Shown here: positions 42,863 to 51,768 of the stretch, piece by piece | Numbering within the stretch: position 1 is the stretch's first letter | How the letters are laid out: each line of letters starts with the position of its first letter | Assembly: GCA_016710885.1 (NCBI GenBank) | Contig: JADJUC010000031.1 | Coordinates: forward strand, 24,258-88,257 | Source of the DNA: Candidatus Proximibacter danicus | GTDB lineage: Bacteria; Pseudomonadota; Gammaproteobacteria; Burkholderiales; Rhodocyclaceae | Direction: 5' to 3' | Length of the DNA stretch: 64,000 nt | Notes under the pieces: model-generated | Told to the model about the DNA's origin: nothing | The model's input: only the letters and a program-made list of their open reading frames with translations | The model's database searches: none | Made by a program: the position numbers and the translations under genes

Positions 42863-45800
42863 GGCATTGCCTTGTTCGGAATATCGGTGTTAAAGAACCC
42901 AGGCAGAGTCTGGACAACGCTTCCTGTAATGTTGCCGCGAACTATGCCGGCCGTATTTGGCTGTTGCAACAGAGCCGCCACTCCACTCTGATAAACCGGA
43001 TATTGCGCCTTTACAGATTGACCAAGCTTATAGCCAACTGCAGTGCTACTGGCACCGATTAGAGTGCCCCAGATAATGCTATTCGTATCACCATAATATG
43101 AATTCTTGAACCCGGTATTTGCTGCGCCAGATGCGGCCCCAATAGCCGAATTTCCTAGAACCCCAAAGCGCATTCCGAGCGGTGTTGTGACTCCACTGGT
43201 GATTGCTGTGAACATGCTCTGCTCCCATCGAACAGTTCCGTTCTGAACATATTGGCCCGCCGCATCGGAAACTCCGGCTATAGAGCCGCCAGCGCCAATC
43301 CATCCAAGTGTTGAAACACTAATAGACGACAAGGCGGGGGACACCAACACCGGCGAAGCGATGATCACCGAATCCGTCAGATTCTGCGCCTGCATTCCCC
43401 CGTAGGTTTCTGCCTTGAGCGTCTTGAGATTGTCGGCAGCCGATGGCACGGCCTGTACCGTCGGCACATTACTGGCGATGCTTGCCTGTTCCCGATCAAT
43501 GGCAAACAAGGCATTGATTGTCGAGTTGATCCTGAAGGAGCCACTGGTTTGCATGTACGCTGCCATTAATCTTTCTCCAGCCATTACGTCCGCTGCGATC
43601 TCTGAATCGAGTAGGTCGTAGGCACTGCCACTGGCACTGAGCCGGCGGTAATTTCCAAGAATGTCTTCCAACTCGCTGCCGCTACAATTTCTCGCCTTGC
43701 AGGATTCTAGCTTTTTGATCATCTCAGCGACTTCGGTATGTTTGAGATAGTTATTCAACACCTCATTCCCCGCCGCATTCCCGGCGGTGATCAAATCCAT
43801 GCCAAGCGCGCCGGCAATCGCCATTGAGCCGGCCACACTGCCGCTGGCGATGAGCGTGTTCTTTGTGGTTTCGCTGAGCGCGGTGTCGGCGAGCGCGCTA
43901 TCGATCAGCCTTGCCACCGTTGCACTGCCGGCTCCGCCAATCGCTCCCGCCGCGCAATCCTTGCCACCGGCAGCGGCACTGGCACAGCCAAGAACGGCGT
44001 GCGCGGCGATGTTTGCAAGCGGCATTCCAGCCGTGCTGTCACCGATGATCCCGGCGCCGCTGGCCGAGAGGCTGCCGACCACGCTGCCGGCAAAGCCGTC
44101 CTTGAAGCTGCCGCCCTGGAGGGCAGCCAGTGTGCCTTGCGCGGTCGCGTTGAGTGTCGTCTGCTGCCAGTAGGCTGCCGTACCAAGCCGGTCAAGATTG
44201 GAGAGGCCACTGGCAGCGGCATGGGTGCCGCTCTGTACGGTTTGCGTGCCTGATTGAATCGTTGTTGGCGTGGCGCTGCCCGCTACCCCGTTCACGTACT
44301 GGTCGATACCGCTGGCAATGCCGGCCGAAACCGCACTCGTTACCCCGGCCTTCAACCCGGCCTGGAATGCATCCTCGAAACTCGCCCCACCGGCCAGTTG
44401 CCCGGTCATCGTGCTGGTCATCGCGATGAAGGCGGCGTTGACCATCAGTGCGCTGGTGCTGCCTGCCGTCGTGAGTGCGGCACCTACGGTGCCGGCGCCC
44501 GCCCCGCCAGTGCAAACCGTCAGCGCAATCGCCGCCACCAGCGTCACCACCTGCGCCGTGCCCTGATCGGCGAAGTGTTTGACATCGAAGGTTTCGGTCA
44601 GCTTGAGCTGGTTGTAGACGGCCTGCACCTTGGCCTCACCGGCCAGCGTGAGGGTGACGCGGCCACTGTCGTCCTTGAAGGTGAGCGCGCTGCCGTTCGG
44701 GGTCGGTGCGCCGAGCGCGGCCTGGATGGCGGGCTGGTTCGTAATAGTGAGCAGGCCGTTCTGCATCAGGGCAGTAACGGCCGCCTGGCCGCTCTGCAGG
44801 GCTTCGGGGGCGAAGCTGTCGTTGGCACCGCTGCGAATGCCCTGGGCCGCGAGGTTGCCCAGCACCTTGCTGGTCGGGCCGTTGGTGGTGGTGCCTTTCT
44901 TGTCATCGGTGTGGGTGAGCGAGACTTGCTGGCGGTCGCTGCCCTGGATGACGCCGGTGGCCGTCATGCGGTCGGCCTGCAGGTTGCCACTGCTATCCAT
45001 GCTACCGATCTGTGCGGCGACATTGCCGCCGACATTGAGATCGATGCTATTGCCGGCCGTCAGGGTCGCGAGCAGGGCGCGGGTTTGGTCAAGGTCGAAG
45101 TGGAGGGTTTCGAGCTTCCTGCGTGTCTGCGTCGTGCGCTGGGTAGTTTCGCGGCTTTGGCTGTAGGCGGCCAGGAGCTGCAGGTCGCCGCTCGTCTGGA
45201 GGGCGAGGTCGCGGCCGGCTTCGAGGGCGCTGCCTTGAAGGGTGAGGTTGCCTGGCAAGGGGTTTGGCTGCGCATCATCGCCGAAGGCGGCTTCTGCATT
45301 GGCGGCGCCAGCAATCAGTTCGAGATCGCGCCCGGCGCTGATGACGCTGCCTTTGGCACTGAACTCGTCGCGAGTCTTGTTCAGCGCATCGAGGCCGGAG
45401 GAGAGGAAGCCGGATTTCTTCTTGTCGAGAACATGCGTTTCCGAATGCGTTTCTGTGGCCGCCTCGATGGCGAGGTCGCGCCCGGCAATCAGCGTGGCAT
45501 CGTTGGTGCCTGCCACATTGCTGCCCTTCACCTGAACATCCCGTTCCGCCACCAGCGTCACGTTCTCGCCAGAGAAAGTACTGGCAACGGCAGAGGTGTC
45601 CGCAAACGCATCACGCTGGCTCTTGCTCTTGCTGGAAAGAAAGCCGCTGCGCTTCTTCTGCTGGCTGATGTCCGAATAACTGCTGGCCTCGCCGGCTTCG
45701 AGCACGATGTCGTTGGCACCGGCGAGGATGTCGCCTTGGGTGCTGGTGACTTCCGCTGCGCGGGCGGCAAGGGTGCCGCCAGCAACGAGCGTCACGTCGC

Positions 45801-46401
45801 CCTGGCTTTCGATGCGCGTGCCGACTTCCGTGCGGCTGCCGCTCTCGTTACGGTAGCCCTTGCCACCGGTATGGTTCTTCTCTTCAACCGCAAGCGTGCC
45901 AAGCGTGAGATTGCCACCGGCGTCGATGCGGGTGCTGCCGGCCACGACACCATCTCCGGCGGTAGCTTCGAGTCCGGCAGCGGTGGGGGCGGTGTTGATG
46001 AGGTGGGCGGCGAGCAGGGTGATATCGCCAGCGGCGGCAAGTTGCAGGGTGCCACCAGGGTTCTGGACGTACAGCCCGGCAACACGGTCGATGTTGGTGC
46101 GGGAGAAATCTCCCCCTTCCTTGTTTTCGCTGCTGTGCGTGCTGCTGGCGATGTCGATGCTGCCTCCGGCCAGAAGATCAAGGCGGTTGCCGGCCTCGAT
46201 GGTGCCGCCGCGCATTTCGATGTCGTTCGCCGCACCGAGGGCGATTTCCTCGCCCTTGATCGTGCCGCCCAGGTTGCGGATGTTCTCGGCGGTGAGCGAT
46301 ACAAGCCGGCGGCCGGCGAGGGTGCCGCTGTTGGTGATGGCCTGTCCTGAGCCTGTCGAAGGATCAGTAGCGGCAATGTCGAGCACGTCACCCGAAAGCA
46401 A
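42859..46401 (-). CDS. FhaB/CdiA-like exoprotein, unit 4 (scaffold Y) with hydrophobic toxin domain
   Basis: This 1180-aa frame has FhaB-type beta-helix repeats (ERDVQVKGSNVAGTND), then a DUF637-like region (TVCTGGAGAGTVGAALTTAG; AGIASGIDQYVNG). The VENN-like boundary NEVLNNYLKH follows. The unique C-terminal part (about 270 aa) is rich in Gly/Ala/Ser with hydrophobic stretches (SISVSTLGWIGAGGSIAGVS; FGVLGNSAIGAASGAANTGF), suggesting a membrane-active toxin. The 5' end is separated from a short upstream fragment by a two-base deletion near 46438. An in-frame DPSTGSGQA repeat insertion lies near the start. Confidence 0.8.
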   Translation of the reverse strand: MLSGDVLDIAATDPSTGSGQAITNSGTLAGRRLVSLTAENIRNLGGTIKGEEIALGAANDIEMRGGTIEAGNRLDLLAGGSIDIASSTHSSENKEGGDFSRTNIDRVAGLYVQNPGGTLQLAAAGDITLLAAHLINTAPTAAGLEATAGDGVVAGSTRIDAGGNLTLGTLAVEEKNHTGGKGYRNESGSRTEVGTRIESQGDVTLVAGGTLAARAAEVTSTQGDILAGANDIVLEAGEASSYSDISQQKKRSGFLSSKSKSQRDAFADTSAVASTFSGENVTLVAERDVQVKGSNVAGTNDATLIAGRDLAIEAATETHSETHVLDKKKSGFLSSGLDALNKTRDEFSAKGSVISAGRDLELIAGAANAEAAFGDDAQPNPLPGNLTLQGSALEAGRDLALQTSGDLQLLAAYSQSRETTQRTTQTRRKLETLHFDLDQTRALLATLTAGNSIDLNVGGNVAAQIGSMDSSGNLQADRMTATGVIQGSDRQQVSLTHTDDKKGTTTNGPTSKVLGNLAAQGIRSGANDSFAPEALQSGQAAVTALMQNGLLTITNQPAIQAALGAPTPNGSALTFKDDSGRVTLTLAGEAKVQAVYNQLKLTETFDVKHFADQGTAQVVTLVAAIALTVCTGGAGAGTVGAALTTAGSTSALMVNAAFIAMTSTMTGQLAGGASFEDAFQAGLKAGVTSAVSAGIASGIDQYVNGVAGSATPTTIQSGTQTVQSGTHAAASGLSNLDRLGTAAYWQQTTLNATAQGTLAALQGGSFKDGFAGSVVGSLSASGAGIIGDSTAGMPLANIAAHAVLGCASAAAGGKDCAAGAIGGAGSATVARLIDSALADTALSETTKNTLIASGSVAGSMAIAGALGMDLITAGNAAGNEVLNNYLKHTEVAEMIKKLESCKARNCSGSELEDILGNYRRLSASGSAYDLLDSEIAADVMAGERLMAAYMQTSGSFRINSTINALFAIDREQASIASNVPTVQAVPSAADNLKTLKAETYGGMQAQNLTDSVIIASPVLVSPALSSISVSTLGWIGAGGSIAGVSDAAGQYVQNGTVRWEQSMFTAITSGVTTPLGMRFGVLGNSAIGAASGAANTGFKNSYYGDTNSIIWGTLIGASSTAVGYKLGQSVKAQYPVYQSGVAALLQQPNTAGIVRGNITGSVVQTLPGFFNTDIPNKAMP
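46341..46363. repeat. Dispersed repeat CCTGAGCCTGTCGAAGG inserted in frame in unit 4
   Basis: This sequence is a half-palindrome common in many proteobacterial genomes and encodes the peptide DPSTGSGQA in this frame. At the same place unit 3 has no such residues (about TATELINSG against TDPSTGSGQAITNSG). It is therefore an insertion in one copy. Its relative, the long palindrome, is at 13421. Confidence 0.7.
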
Positions 46402-46636
46402 GCTGCCCGAGGGGGCGAGGTCGCCGGGCTGGACGCGGGCGCAGCTGCGGGGTCAGCACTTTCTGGGTGCTGCCGTCGGAAAGCGTTACTTCTTTTTCGA
46501 CCAGCCAGACCATGTCGCTGGTGAGCTGGGCCATCTGGGCGGCACTGAGCGCTACGCCGGGAATGAGGTTCCAGGTTTGGGCGTAGGTGATGCCGGTGCT
46601 GGGTATGGCAAGCGCGGCAGGTAATCTGCAGCCCAT
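46388..46636 (-). pseudogene. Frameshifted 5' fragment of unit 4
   Basis: An ATG at 46636 opens a frame with MGCRLPAALAIPSTGITYAQ, then scaffold sequence (TWNLIPGVALSAAQMAQLTS, VTLSDGSTQKVLTPQL). It loses frame at about 46438, where two bases are missing compared with the other units. The first residues are unrelated to the scaffold, so the copy begins with a truncation in the middle of the ITVAQAWNLIPG domain. No ESPR or TPS domain is present. Bases 46637-46741 hold no gene. Confidence 0.65.
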
Positions 46637-46741
46637 TACGCGCTCGTTATCTTTTGCATTTGATTATTGAGTCCAGCCAGGTGGGACTAAAAAAATCGAA
46701 CACGGCCCCTTTTATTCCTAATAGTGGGAAACCTGGCAGAG

Positions 46742-47245
46742 CTAGAGCAGTTTTCGAACGACGGCATATGGAGCTTCGGAGTCATCATGCTCTGAACTTC
46801 GAAACAGAAACAGGAAACGCTCCGTCTCTATCATACGATGAATAAATCGCCCATCGAGCGCTATACGATAGGCCGCTGTCTCCTGGCAGACTCGCGGTTT
46901 TTCTTTTTTCAATCCACGAAGAATCTCGCCATAGGTCGTTGCTGCCACACCGCCAGACGGTAGAAAGGAGGCCGGCACACTCATCGTTTTTCCATCGTCT
47001 GACTCAATATCCATCAGCAATGCCCTGCGAGCAGATCCATCGCCAGCAGCCAAAACTATGCCAGTGACAAACGGCCCGGATGGGTCTTTTTCAAGGCTGC
47101 CCGGTCGGAACTGCGAGGCACGAAGGTAAATCCCGGCCCCAATTCTGTATATCGATGGCGACAGAAATGCGTCTTCGCAGGGCTGTTGAACAACATCAGA
47201 CAAGCGCGTACCACGGGGAAGACAAACCAAGTCTTTAGGTTCCAT
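46742..47245 (-). CDS. Candidate immunity protein of unit 3, 167 aa
   Basis: This soluble 167-aa protein starts 12 bases after the end of the unit 3 nuclease-like toxin domain, with AGGAAG as ribosome site. It is AT-richer than the scaffold, as variable toxin-immunity DNA usually is. The sequence includes CLPRGTRLSDVVQQPCEDA and a C-terminal FLFLFRSSEHDDSEAPYAVV. No family is recognised. Position is the only evidence that it neutralises the nuclease. Its frame is intact although the toxin frame is broken. Confidence 0.65.
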   Translation of the reverse strand: MEPKDLVCLPRGTRLSDVVQQPCEDAFLSPSIYRIGAGIYLRASQFRPGSLEKDPSGPFVTGIVLAAGDGSARRALLMDIESDDGKTMSVPASFLPSGGVAATTYGEILRGLKKEKPRVCQETAAYRIALDGRFIHRMIETERFLFLFRSSEHDDSEAPYAVVRKLL

Positions 47246-47257
47246 ATAGCTTCCTGT

Positions 47258-47516
47258 TCAATTTGGCCACCGGAATATCAGCCCTTGAATTCGTCCATTC
47301 TGTAAGGCTTCCATCGCCGCATCGCGTACCGATCCAGGAGGCAAGCTCTGAATCGCCTCTCGAACCTGTGGCATCCACGAATTTACTTTGTCGGTCGGCA
47401 GCGTCCTCGGATATGAACCACCAGGTGCGCGGTACTTCGCATCCCAAACGACGACACTCTCACTTGCCGGATCGTATGTTATGTAGTCGGGACCGGATAC
47501 AGTGACCTTCCAGGTT
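47258..47516 (-). pseudogene. C-terminal part of unit 3 nuclease toxin, out of frame
   Basis: Reading from about 47516 in the next frame gives a continuous 85-residue sequence ending at the TGA at 47258. It starts WYSETWKVTVSGPDYITYD, continues SVVVWDAKYRAP and ends IQGLIFRWPN. GPDYITYDP followed by VVVWDAKY is a PD-(D/E)XK nuclease core (Asp, then DAK). The upstream frame carries the matching GELRGYQSAVDDLGQVG start. One base is missing near 47516, between the halves. The nuclease is inactive unless the frameshift is a sequence error. Confidence 0.75.
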
Positions 47517-48252
47517 TCTGAATACCAACCTGCCCCAAATCATCAACGGCGCTTTGGTAGCCGCGTAATTCTCCAATTGATCCATTGATGTGACTGAGTT
47601 TCGAACCAGACAAGACTTCTACCTCTGTCTGAACTCCCCCTTTTACTACAGCAGCCACGTCATCAACTGCCGTCGCTCCCCCCTTTGCCCCAACACGCTC
47701 CCCTGCCGCGAGATTTTCTGCCCCCGCCGTTGGCCGCCCCCGCGCCAGCGCAGCCGCTCCGGCGACTCCGCCACCGGTCATCAACGCGGTGCGCAACATT
47801 CTCTCACTTTCCTGTGGGGTGAGGTTTAGCGGGCCAACCGTCGACGCCAGTCTCTGAAGGAGCTGAACCTCGGTCGCCGCAATCGTCCTTCCGCCTGCAT
47901 AAGCGTTGTCAATGTTGTCGTTCAGTAACTGGTATTCGCGGCGCTCGGCGGCGCTGAGTTCGTTCGCGTAGAGGCGGCGCTCCAGTTCCTCACGGCGTGA
48001 CTGCATCTGCGCCTTGTCAGCATCGAGCTCGGCCAGGGCCGTCCGGCATTCATCGGGAGTTTTGCAGCCGATCAGACGATCAGAATTCTGGCGGCTGATG
48101 GCGTTGTAGCGTCGTTCGACTTCGCCTGCGCATGCGCCGGGACTCGCCGCACCTTTGCACTCGTCGAGTTCTTTCAGCTTGGTGCTGATTTCGCGATGTT
48201 TGAGATAGTTATTCAACACCTCATTCCCCGCCGCATTCCCGGCAGTGATCAA
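47479..48252 (-). pseudogene. Unit 3 VENN-like boundary and N-terminal part of the toxin region
   Basis: This 257-aa frame continues unit 3 after a one-base deletion near 48255, seen by comparison with unit 4. It begins ITAGNAAGNEVLNNYLKHRE, the conserved boundary. A helical cysteine-containing stretch follows (DECKGAASPGACAGEVERR; coiled-coil-like DKAQMQSRREELERRLYA). It ends with the start of a nuclease domain (HINGSIGELRGYQSAVDDLG) before running out of frame. Together with 47258-47516 it would form one toxin of about 330 aa. Confidence 0.75.
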
Positions 48253-51239
48253 ATCCTTGCAAGCGCCCCGGCAATCGCCATTGATCCGACAACACTGCCG
48301 CTGGCGATAAGCGTGTTCTTCGTGGTTTCACTAAGCGCGGTGTCGGTAAGCGCGCTATCGATCAGCCTTGCCACCGTTGCACTGCCGGCTCCGCCAATCG
48401 CTCCCGCCGCACAATCCTTGCCGCCGGCAGCGGCACTGGCACAGCCAAGAACGGCGTGCGCGGCGATATTGGCGAGCGGCATTCCAGCCGTGCTGTCGCC
48501 GATGATCCCAGCACCGCTGGCGGAGAGGCTGCCGATCACGCTGCCAGCAAAGCCCTCCTTGAAGCTGCCGCCCTGAAGGGAGGCCAAGGTGCCTTGCGCT
48601 GTCGCATTGAGTGCGGTCTGTTGCCAGTAGGCTGCTGTACCGAGCCGGTCGAGATTGGAGAGGCCACTGGCGGCGGCATAGCTGCCGCCCTGAACCGATT
48701 GCGTACCTGATTGAATTGTTGTGGGTGTGGCGCCACCAGCAGCACCGTTCACATATTGATCGATGCCACTGGCAATGCCGGCTGAGATCGCGCTCGTGGC
48801 GCCTGCCTTCAAGGCCACCTGAAACGCCTCATCGAAGCTTGCCCCTGCCGCCAGTTGCCCGGTCATCGTGCTGGCCATGGCGATGAAGGCGGCGTTGATC
48901 ATCATCGCGCTGGTGCTGCCGGCTGTGGTCAGCGCAGCACCAACGGTGCCAGCCCCAGCGCCACCGGTGCAAACCGTCAGTGCAATCGCCGCCACCAGCG
49001 TCACCACCTGTGCCGTGCCTTGATCGGCGAAGTGTTTGACATCGAAGGTCTCGGTCAGCTTGAGCTGGTTGTAGACGGCCTGCACCTTGGCCTCACCGGC
49101 CAGCGTGAGGGTGACGCGGCCACTGTCGTCCTTGAAGGTCAGCGCGCTGCCGTTCGGGGTCGGTGCGCCGAGCGCGGCCTGGATGGCGGGCTGGTTCGTA
49201 ATAGTGAGCAGGCCGTTCTGCATCAGGGCAGTAACGGCCGCCTGGCCGCTCTGCAGGGCTTCGGGGGCGAAGCTGTCTGCTGCACCGCTGCGGATGCCCT
49301 GCGCGGCGAGGTTGCCGAGCACCTTGCTGGTCGGGCCGTTGGTGGTGGTGCCTTTCTTGTCGCTAGTGTGGGTGAGGCTGACTTGCTGGCGGTCGCTGCC
49401 CTTGATGACGCCGGTGGCGGTCATGCGGTCGGCCTGCAGGTTGCCACTGCTATCCATGCTACCGATCTGTGCGGCGACGTTGCCGCCGACATTGAGATCG
49501 ATGCTGTTGCCGGCCGTCAGGGTTGCGAGCAGGGCGCGGGTTTGGTCAAGGTCGAAGTTGAGGGTTTCGAGCTTCCTGCGTGTCTGCGTCGTGCGCTGGG
49601 TTGTTTCGTGGCTTTGGCTGTAGGCGGCGAGGAGTAGCAGGTCGCCGGTGGTCTGGATGGCGAGGTCGCGGCCGGCGTCGAGAGCACTGCCTTGAATGAT
49701 CAGGCTGCCTTGCTGAGAAGAGGCTGAAGCAATGGCCTCCGGCATGCCGTCGCGGTTGGTTTGCGCGCCGGCAGTGATCGACAGATCGCGCCCGGCGCTG
49801 ATGACGCTGCCTTGCGCACGTTGCTCTTCATGCACCTTGTTCGTTGCGTCGAGACCGGTCGAGAAGGTGCCGGATTTCGTTTTTTCCCGGACGTGGCTGC
49901 TGCGGTAGGTGTCGATTGCGGCTTCGACGGCAATGTCGCGGCCGGCGGCAAGGGTCGTGTCATTCGTCGCAACGACGTTGCTGCCCTTGACCCCGATGTC
50001 GCGGTTGGCGGTCATCGTCACACGGTCGCCGGAGAAGGTGCTGGCAATCGTGGTGGTGCTCTCGCTGGTGTTATGGGTCGTGGTGCGCTTCTTGGAGAGG
50101 AAGCCGCTGCTTGAACTCTTGCGGGTGTAGTCGGAGGCGTAGCTGGCTTGGCCGGTCTCAATCGTCAGGTCGTTGCCGGCAGCGGCGTCGATGGCACCGC
50201 CGCTCTGGACAGTGGCTGCCCTGGCCGTGAGGTCGTTGCCCGCCGTCAGTGTCAGGTCGCCGGCAGTCTGGATGCTGCTACCCACCTCGGTGGTGGCGGA
50301 TTCGCTCCAGCGGGTCTTTTTGGTGCTGGTTGCGGCGTCGCGGGTCTCGGTCACGGTTCCGAGCATGAGGTTGTTGCCGGCGGCGAGAAGGGTGGTTGCT
50401 GTGGTGCCGCCGGCCGGGCCGGCTGCTGTAGGGTTGCTGTTCACGATGGCGGCAGCGAGCAGGGCCAAGTCGTTGCCGGCACTGGCGACCAGGGTGCCGT
50501 TGTCGCCGGTGACATAGAGCCCGGCCACCCGGCTGATGTCGGTGCGGCGCACGCTGCCGTTCACCCCGGCGGCTCGGTAGTCGAGGTCGACGGTGCTGCT
50601 TTCGACCGTGAGGTCGCGCCCGGCTGTGGCGATCAGCCGGCTCTCGGCGGTGAAGCTGCCGCCCTTGAGTTGCAGGTCTTTTCTGGCGTCGGCGAAGATT
50701 TCCTTGCCGGCCACGTCGCCGCCGAGGTTCTTGATGTTTTCGGCGGTCAGCGAAACCACTTGCCGGCCGGCGATGCGGCCGCTGTTGATGAGCTCAGTAG
50801 CGGTGTCGAGATTGACCGCCGCACCGGCGAGCAGGGCACCGGAGGGGGCGAGGTCGCCGTCCTGAACACGGGCATAGACCTGCGGCACCAGCACTTTCTG
50901 GCCGGCGACTTCCTTCTCTACCAGCCACACGATGTCGCTGGTGAGTTGGGCCATTTGCTCGGCAGTGAGGGCAATGCCGGGGATGAGCTGCCAGGTCTTG
51001 GCGAAGGTGGCGCCGGCTTCCATCAGGGCCTGGTACTGGGCTTCGTCATTCTGGTAGCCGGTGAGGAAGCGGCGGCCGGTGAGCCGGGCGATCTGTTCGG
51101 TGATCAGGCGCTGTTCGTAGAAGCCGTCGCCGAGACGCTTTTGCGTGGTGGCGGGGTTGAGGGCGAGGCGGTTGGCGCAGGCGCCGCGCCGTCTACCGCC
51201 TTGCCTCCGCTGCCGCCCAGCCTGCCTTCCCTGCCGCAA
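48249..51239 (-). CDS. FhaB/CdiA-like exoprotein, unit 3 (scaffold Y)
   Basis: This frame of about 990 aa is recognisable from NPATTQKRLGDGFYEQRLIT (near 51170). It then has beta-helix repeats (MTANRDIGVKGSNVVATND) and the DUF637-like region almost identical to unit 4. It ends GSVVGSMAIAGALARI because one base is missing at about 48255; the boundary and toxin continue in the next frame. The upstream ESPR fragment is in another frame. The unit therefore has three breaks in total. Confidence 0.8.
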   Translation of the reverse strand: MRQGRQAGRQRRQGGRRRGACANRLALNPATTQKRLGDGFYEQRLITEQIARLTGRRFLTGYQNDEAQYQALMEAGATFAKTWQLIPGIALTAEQMAQLTSDIVWLVEKEVAGQKVLVPQVYARVQDGDLAPSGALLAGAAVNLDTATELINSGRIAGRQVVSLTAENIKNLGGDVAGKEIFADARKDLQLKGGSFTAESRLIATAGRDLTVESSTVDLDYRAAGVNGSVRRTDISRVAGLYVTGDNGTLVASAGNDLALLAAAIVNSNPTAAGPAGGTTATTLLAAGNNLMLGTVTETRDAATSTKKTRWSESATTEVGSSIQTAGDLTLTAGNDLTARAATVQSGGAIDAAAGNDLTIETGQASYASDYTRKSSSSGFLSKKRTTTHNTSESTTTIASTFSGDRVTMTANRDIGVKGSNVVATNDTTLAAGRDIAVEAAIDTYRSSHVREKTKSGTFSTGLDATNKVHEEQRAQGSVISAGRDLSITAGAQTNRDGMPEAIASASSQQGSLIIQGSALDAGRDLAIQTTGDLLLLAAYSQSHETTQRTTQTRRKLETLNFDLDQTRALLATLTAGNSIDLNVGGNVAAQIGSMDSSGNLQADRMTATGVIKGSDRQQVSLTHTSDKKGTTTNGPTSKVLGNLAAQGIRSGAADSFAPEALQSGQAAVTALMQNGLLTITNQPAIQAALGAPTPNGSALTFKDDSGRVTLTLAGEAKVQAVYNQLKLTETFDVKHFADQGTAQVVTLVAAIALTVCTGGAGAGTVGAALTTAGSTSAMMINAAFIAMASTMTGQLAAGASFDEAFQVALKAGATSAISAGIASGIDQYVNGAAGGATPTTIQSGTQSVQGGSYAAASGLSNLDRLGTAAYWQQTALNATAQGTLASLQGGSFKEGFAGSVIGSLSASGAGIIGDSTAGMPLANIAAHAVLGCASAAAGGKDCAAGAIGGAGSATVARLIDSALTDTALSETTKNTLIASGSVVGSMAIAGALARI

Positions 51240-51316
51240 CTGCGGGCGCTTTCGGGAGCGGCTATCGGGCTGTTGCGGCGGAGGTTGAAGACGAGGCGGT
51301 GGGTGTGGGCGTTCAT
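51104..51316 (-). pseudogene. ESPR extended signal peptide fragment at the start of unit 3
   Basis: An ATG at 51316 encodes MNAHTHRLVFNLRRNSPIAA, matching the extended signal peptide region of FhaB/CdiA-type proteins (MNxxxxRLVFNxxRG). Within about 45 codons the frame leaves the exoprotein sequence. The scaffold continues in another frame at the DPATTQKR domain. The TPS secretion domain that normally follows the signal is absent. No ribosome site precedes the ATG. Confidence 0.65.
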
Positions 51317-51377
51317 CGTGGGAGCGGCAGGAGGCGGATGTGTATTGCGTACGGGATATGGCGCCCGTATTTCTGCG

Positions 51378-51767
51378 TTACGCCCGCTGTTTCTTGCGCA
51401 TATCAGCCAGCGCTTTCTCCATGACACTAACGTCGGCCGGATCGGCATGCATGTTGCGTTCGAAACGCTTGAGCCATTTCATGTAGCCCGTCCGATAAAA
51501 CTCCAGTCCCTCGGGAGTGATATCACGAAGATACACGGAGAAGTTCTCGGGAATATCCGGAGCGGTCGCGCAGAGTACGCGACGGGTCAGGCCGCGGTCC
51601 TGGATAAATTTGATGACGTGGCCTAGTTTTTTCCAACGCCTAATCCGGGCGGCTTCAGTGGCCTCCGGCGTCGATTCCTGATAGTACGCAGCTGTCTCCC
51701 AAAGAACCCAATCCGGGTGTTTTTCAAGCAGCTCGTCATAGTTGAGCAATTTGCCGACACGCGCCAT
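51378..51767 (-). CDS. Candidate immunity protein of unit 2, 129 aa
   Basis: This 129-aa soluble, helical protein starts one base after the toxin stop region (ATG at 51767, toxin stop at 51769). It contains KHPDWVLWETAAYYQESTPE, IRRWKKLGHVIKFIQDRGL and a basic C-terminus (MEKALADMRKKQRA). I do not recognise a family. It resembles small cytoplasmic immunity proteins in length and charge. The intact frame and spacing support its role against the PD-(D/E)XK-like toxin of unit 2. Confidence 0.7.
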   Translation of the reverse strand: MARVGKLLNYDELLEKHPDWVLWETAAYYQESTPEATEAARIRRWKKLGHVIKFIQDRGLTRRVLCATAPDIPENFSVYLRDITPEGLEFYRTGYMKWLKRFERNMHADPADVSVMEKALADMRKKQRA

Positions 51768-51768
51768 C

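Noticed and set aside
47235..47447. 70-codon minus-strand frame after unit 3
   Set aside because: It overlaps the nuclease C-terminal frame (47258-47516), which carries the recognisable DAK motif. This frame does not match anything.
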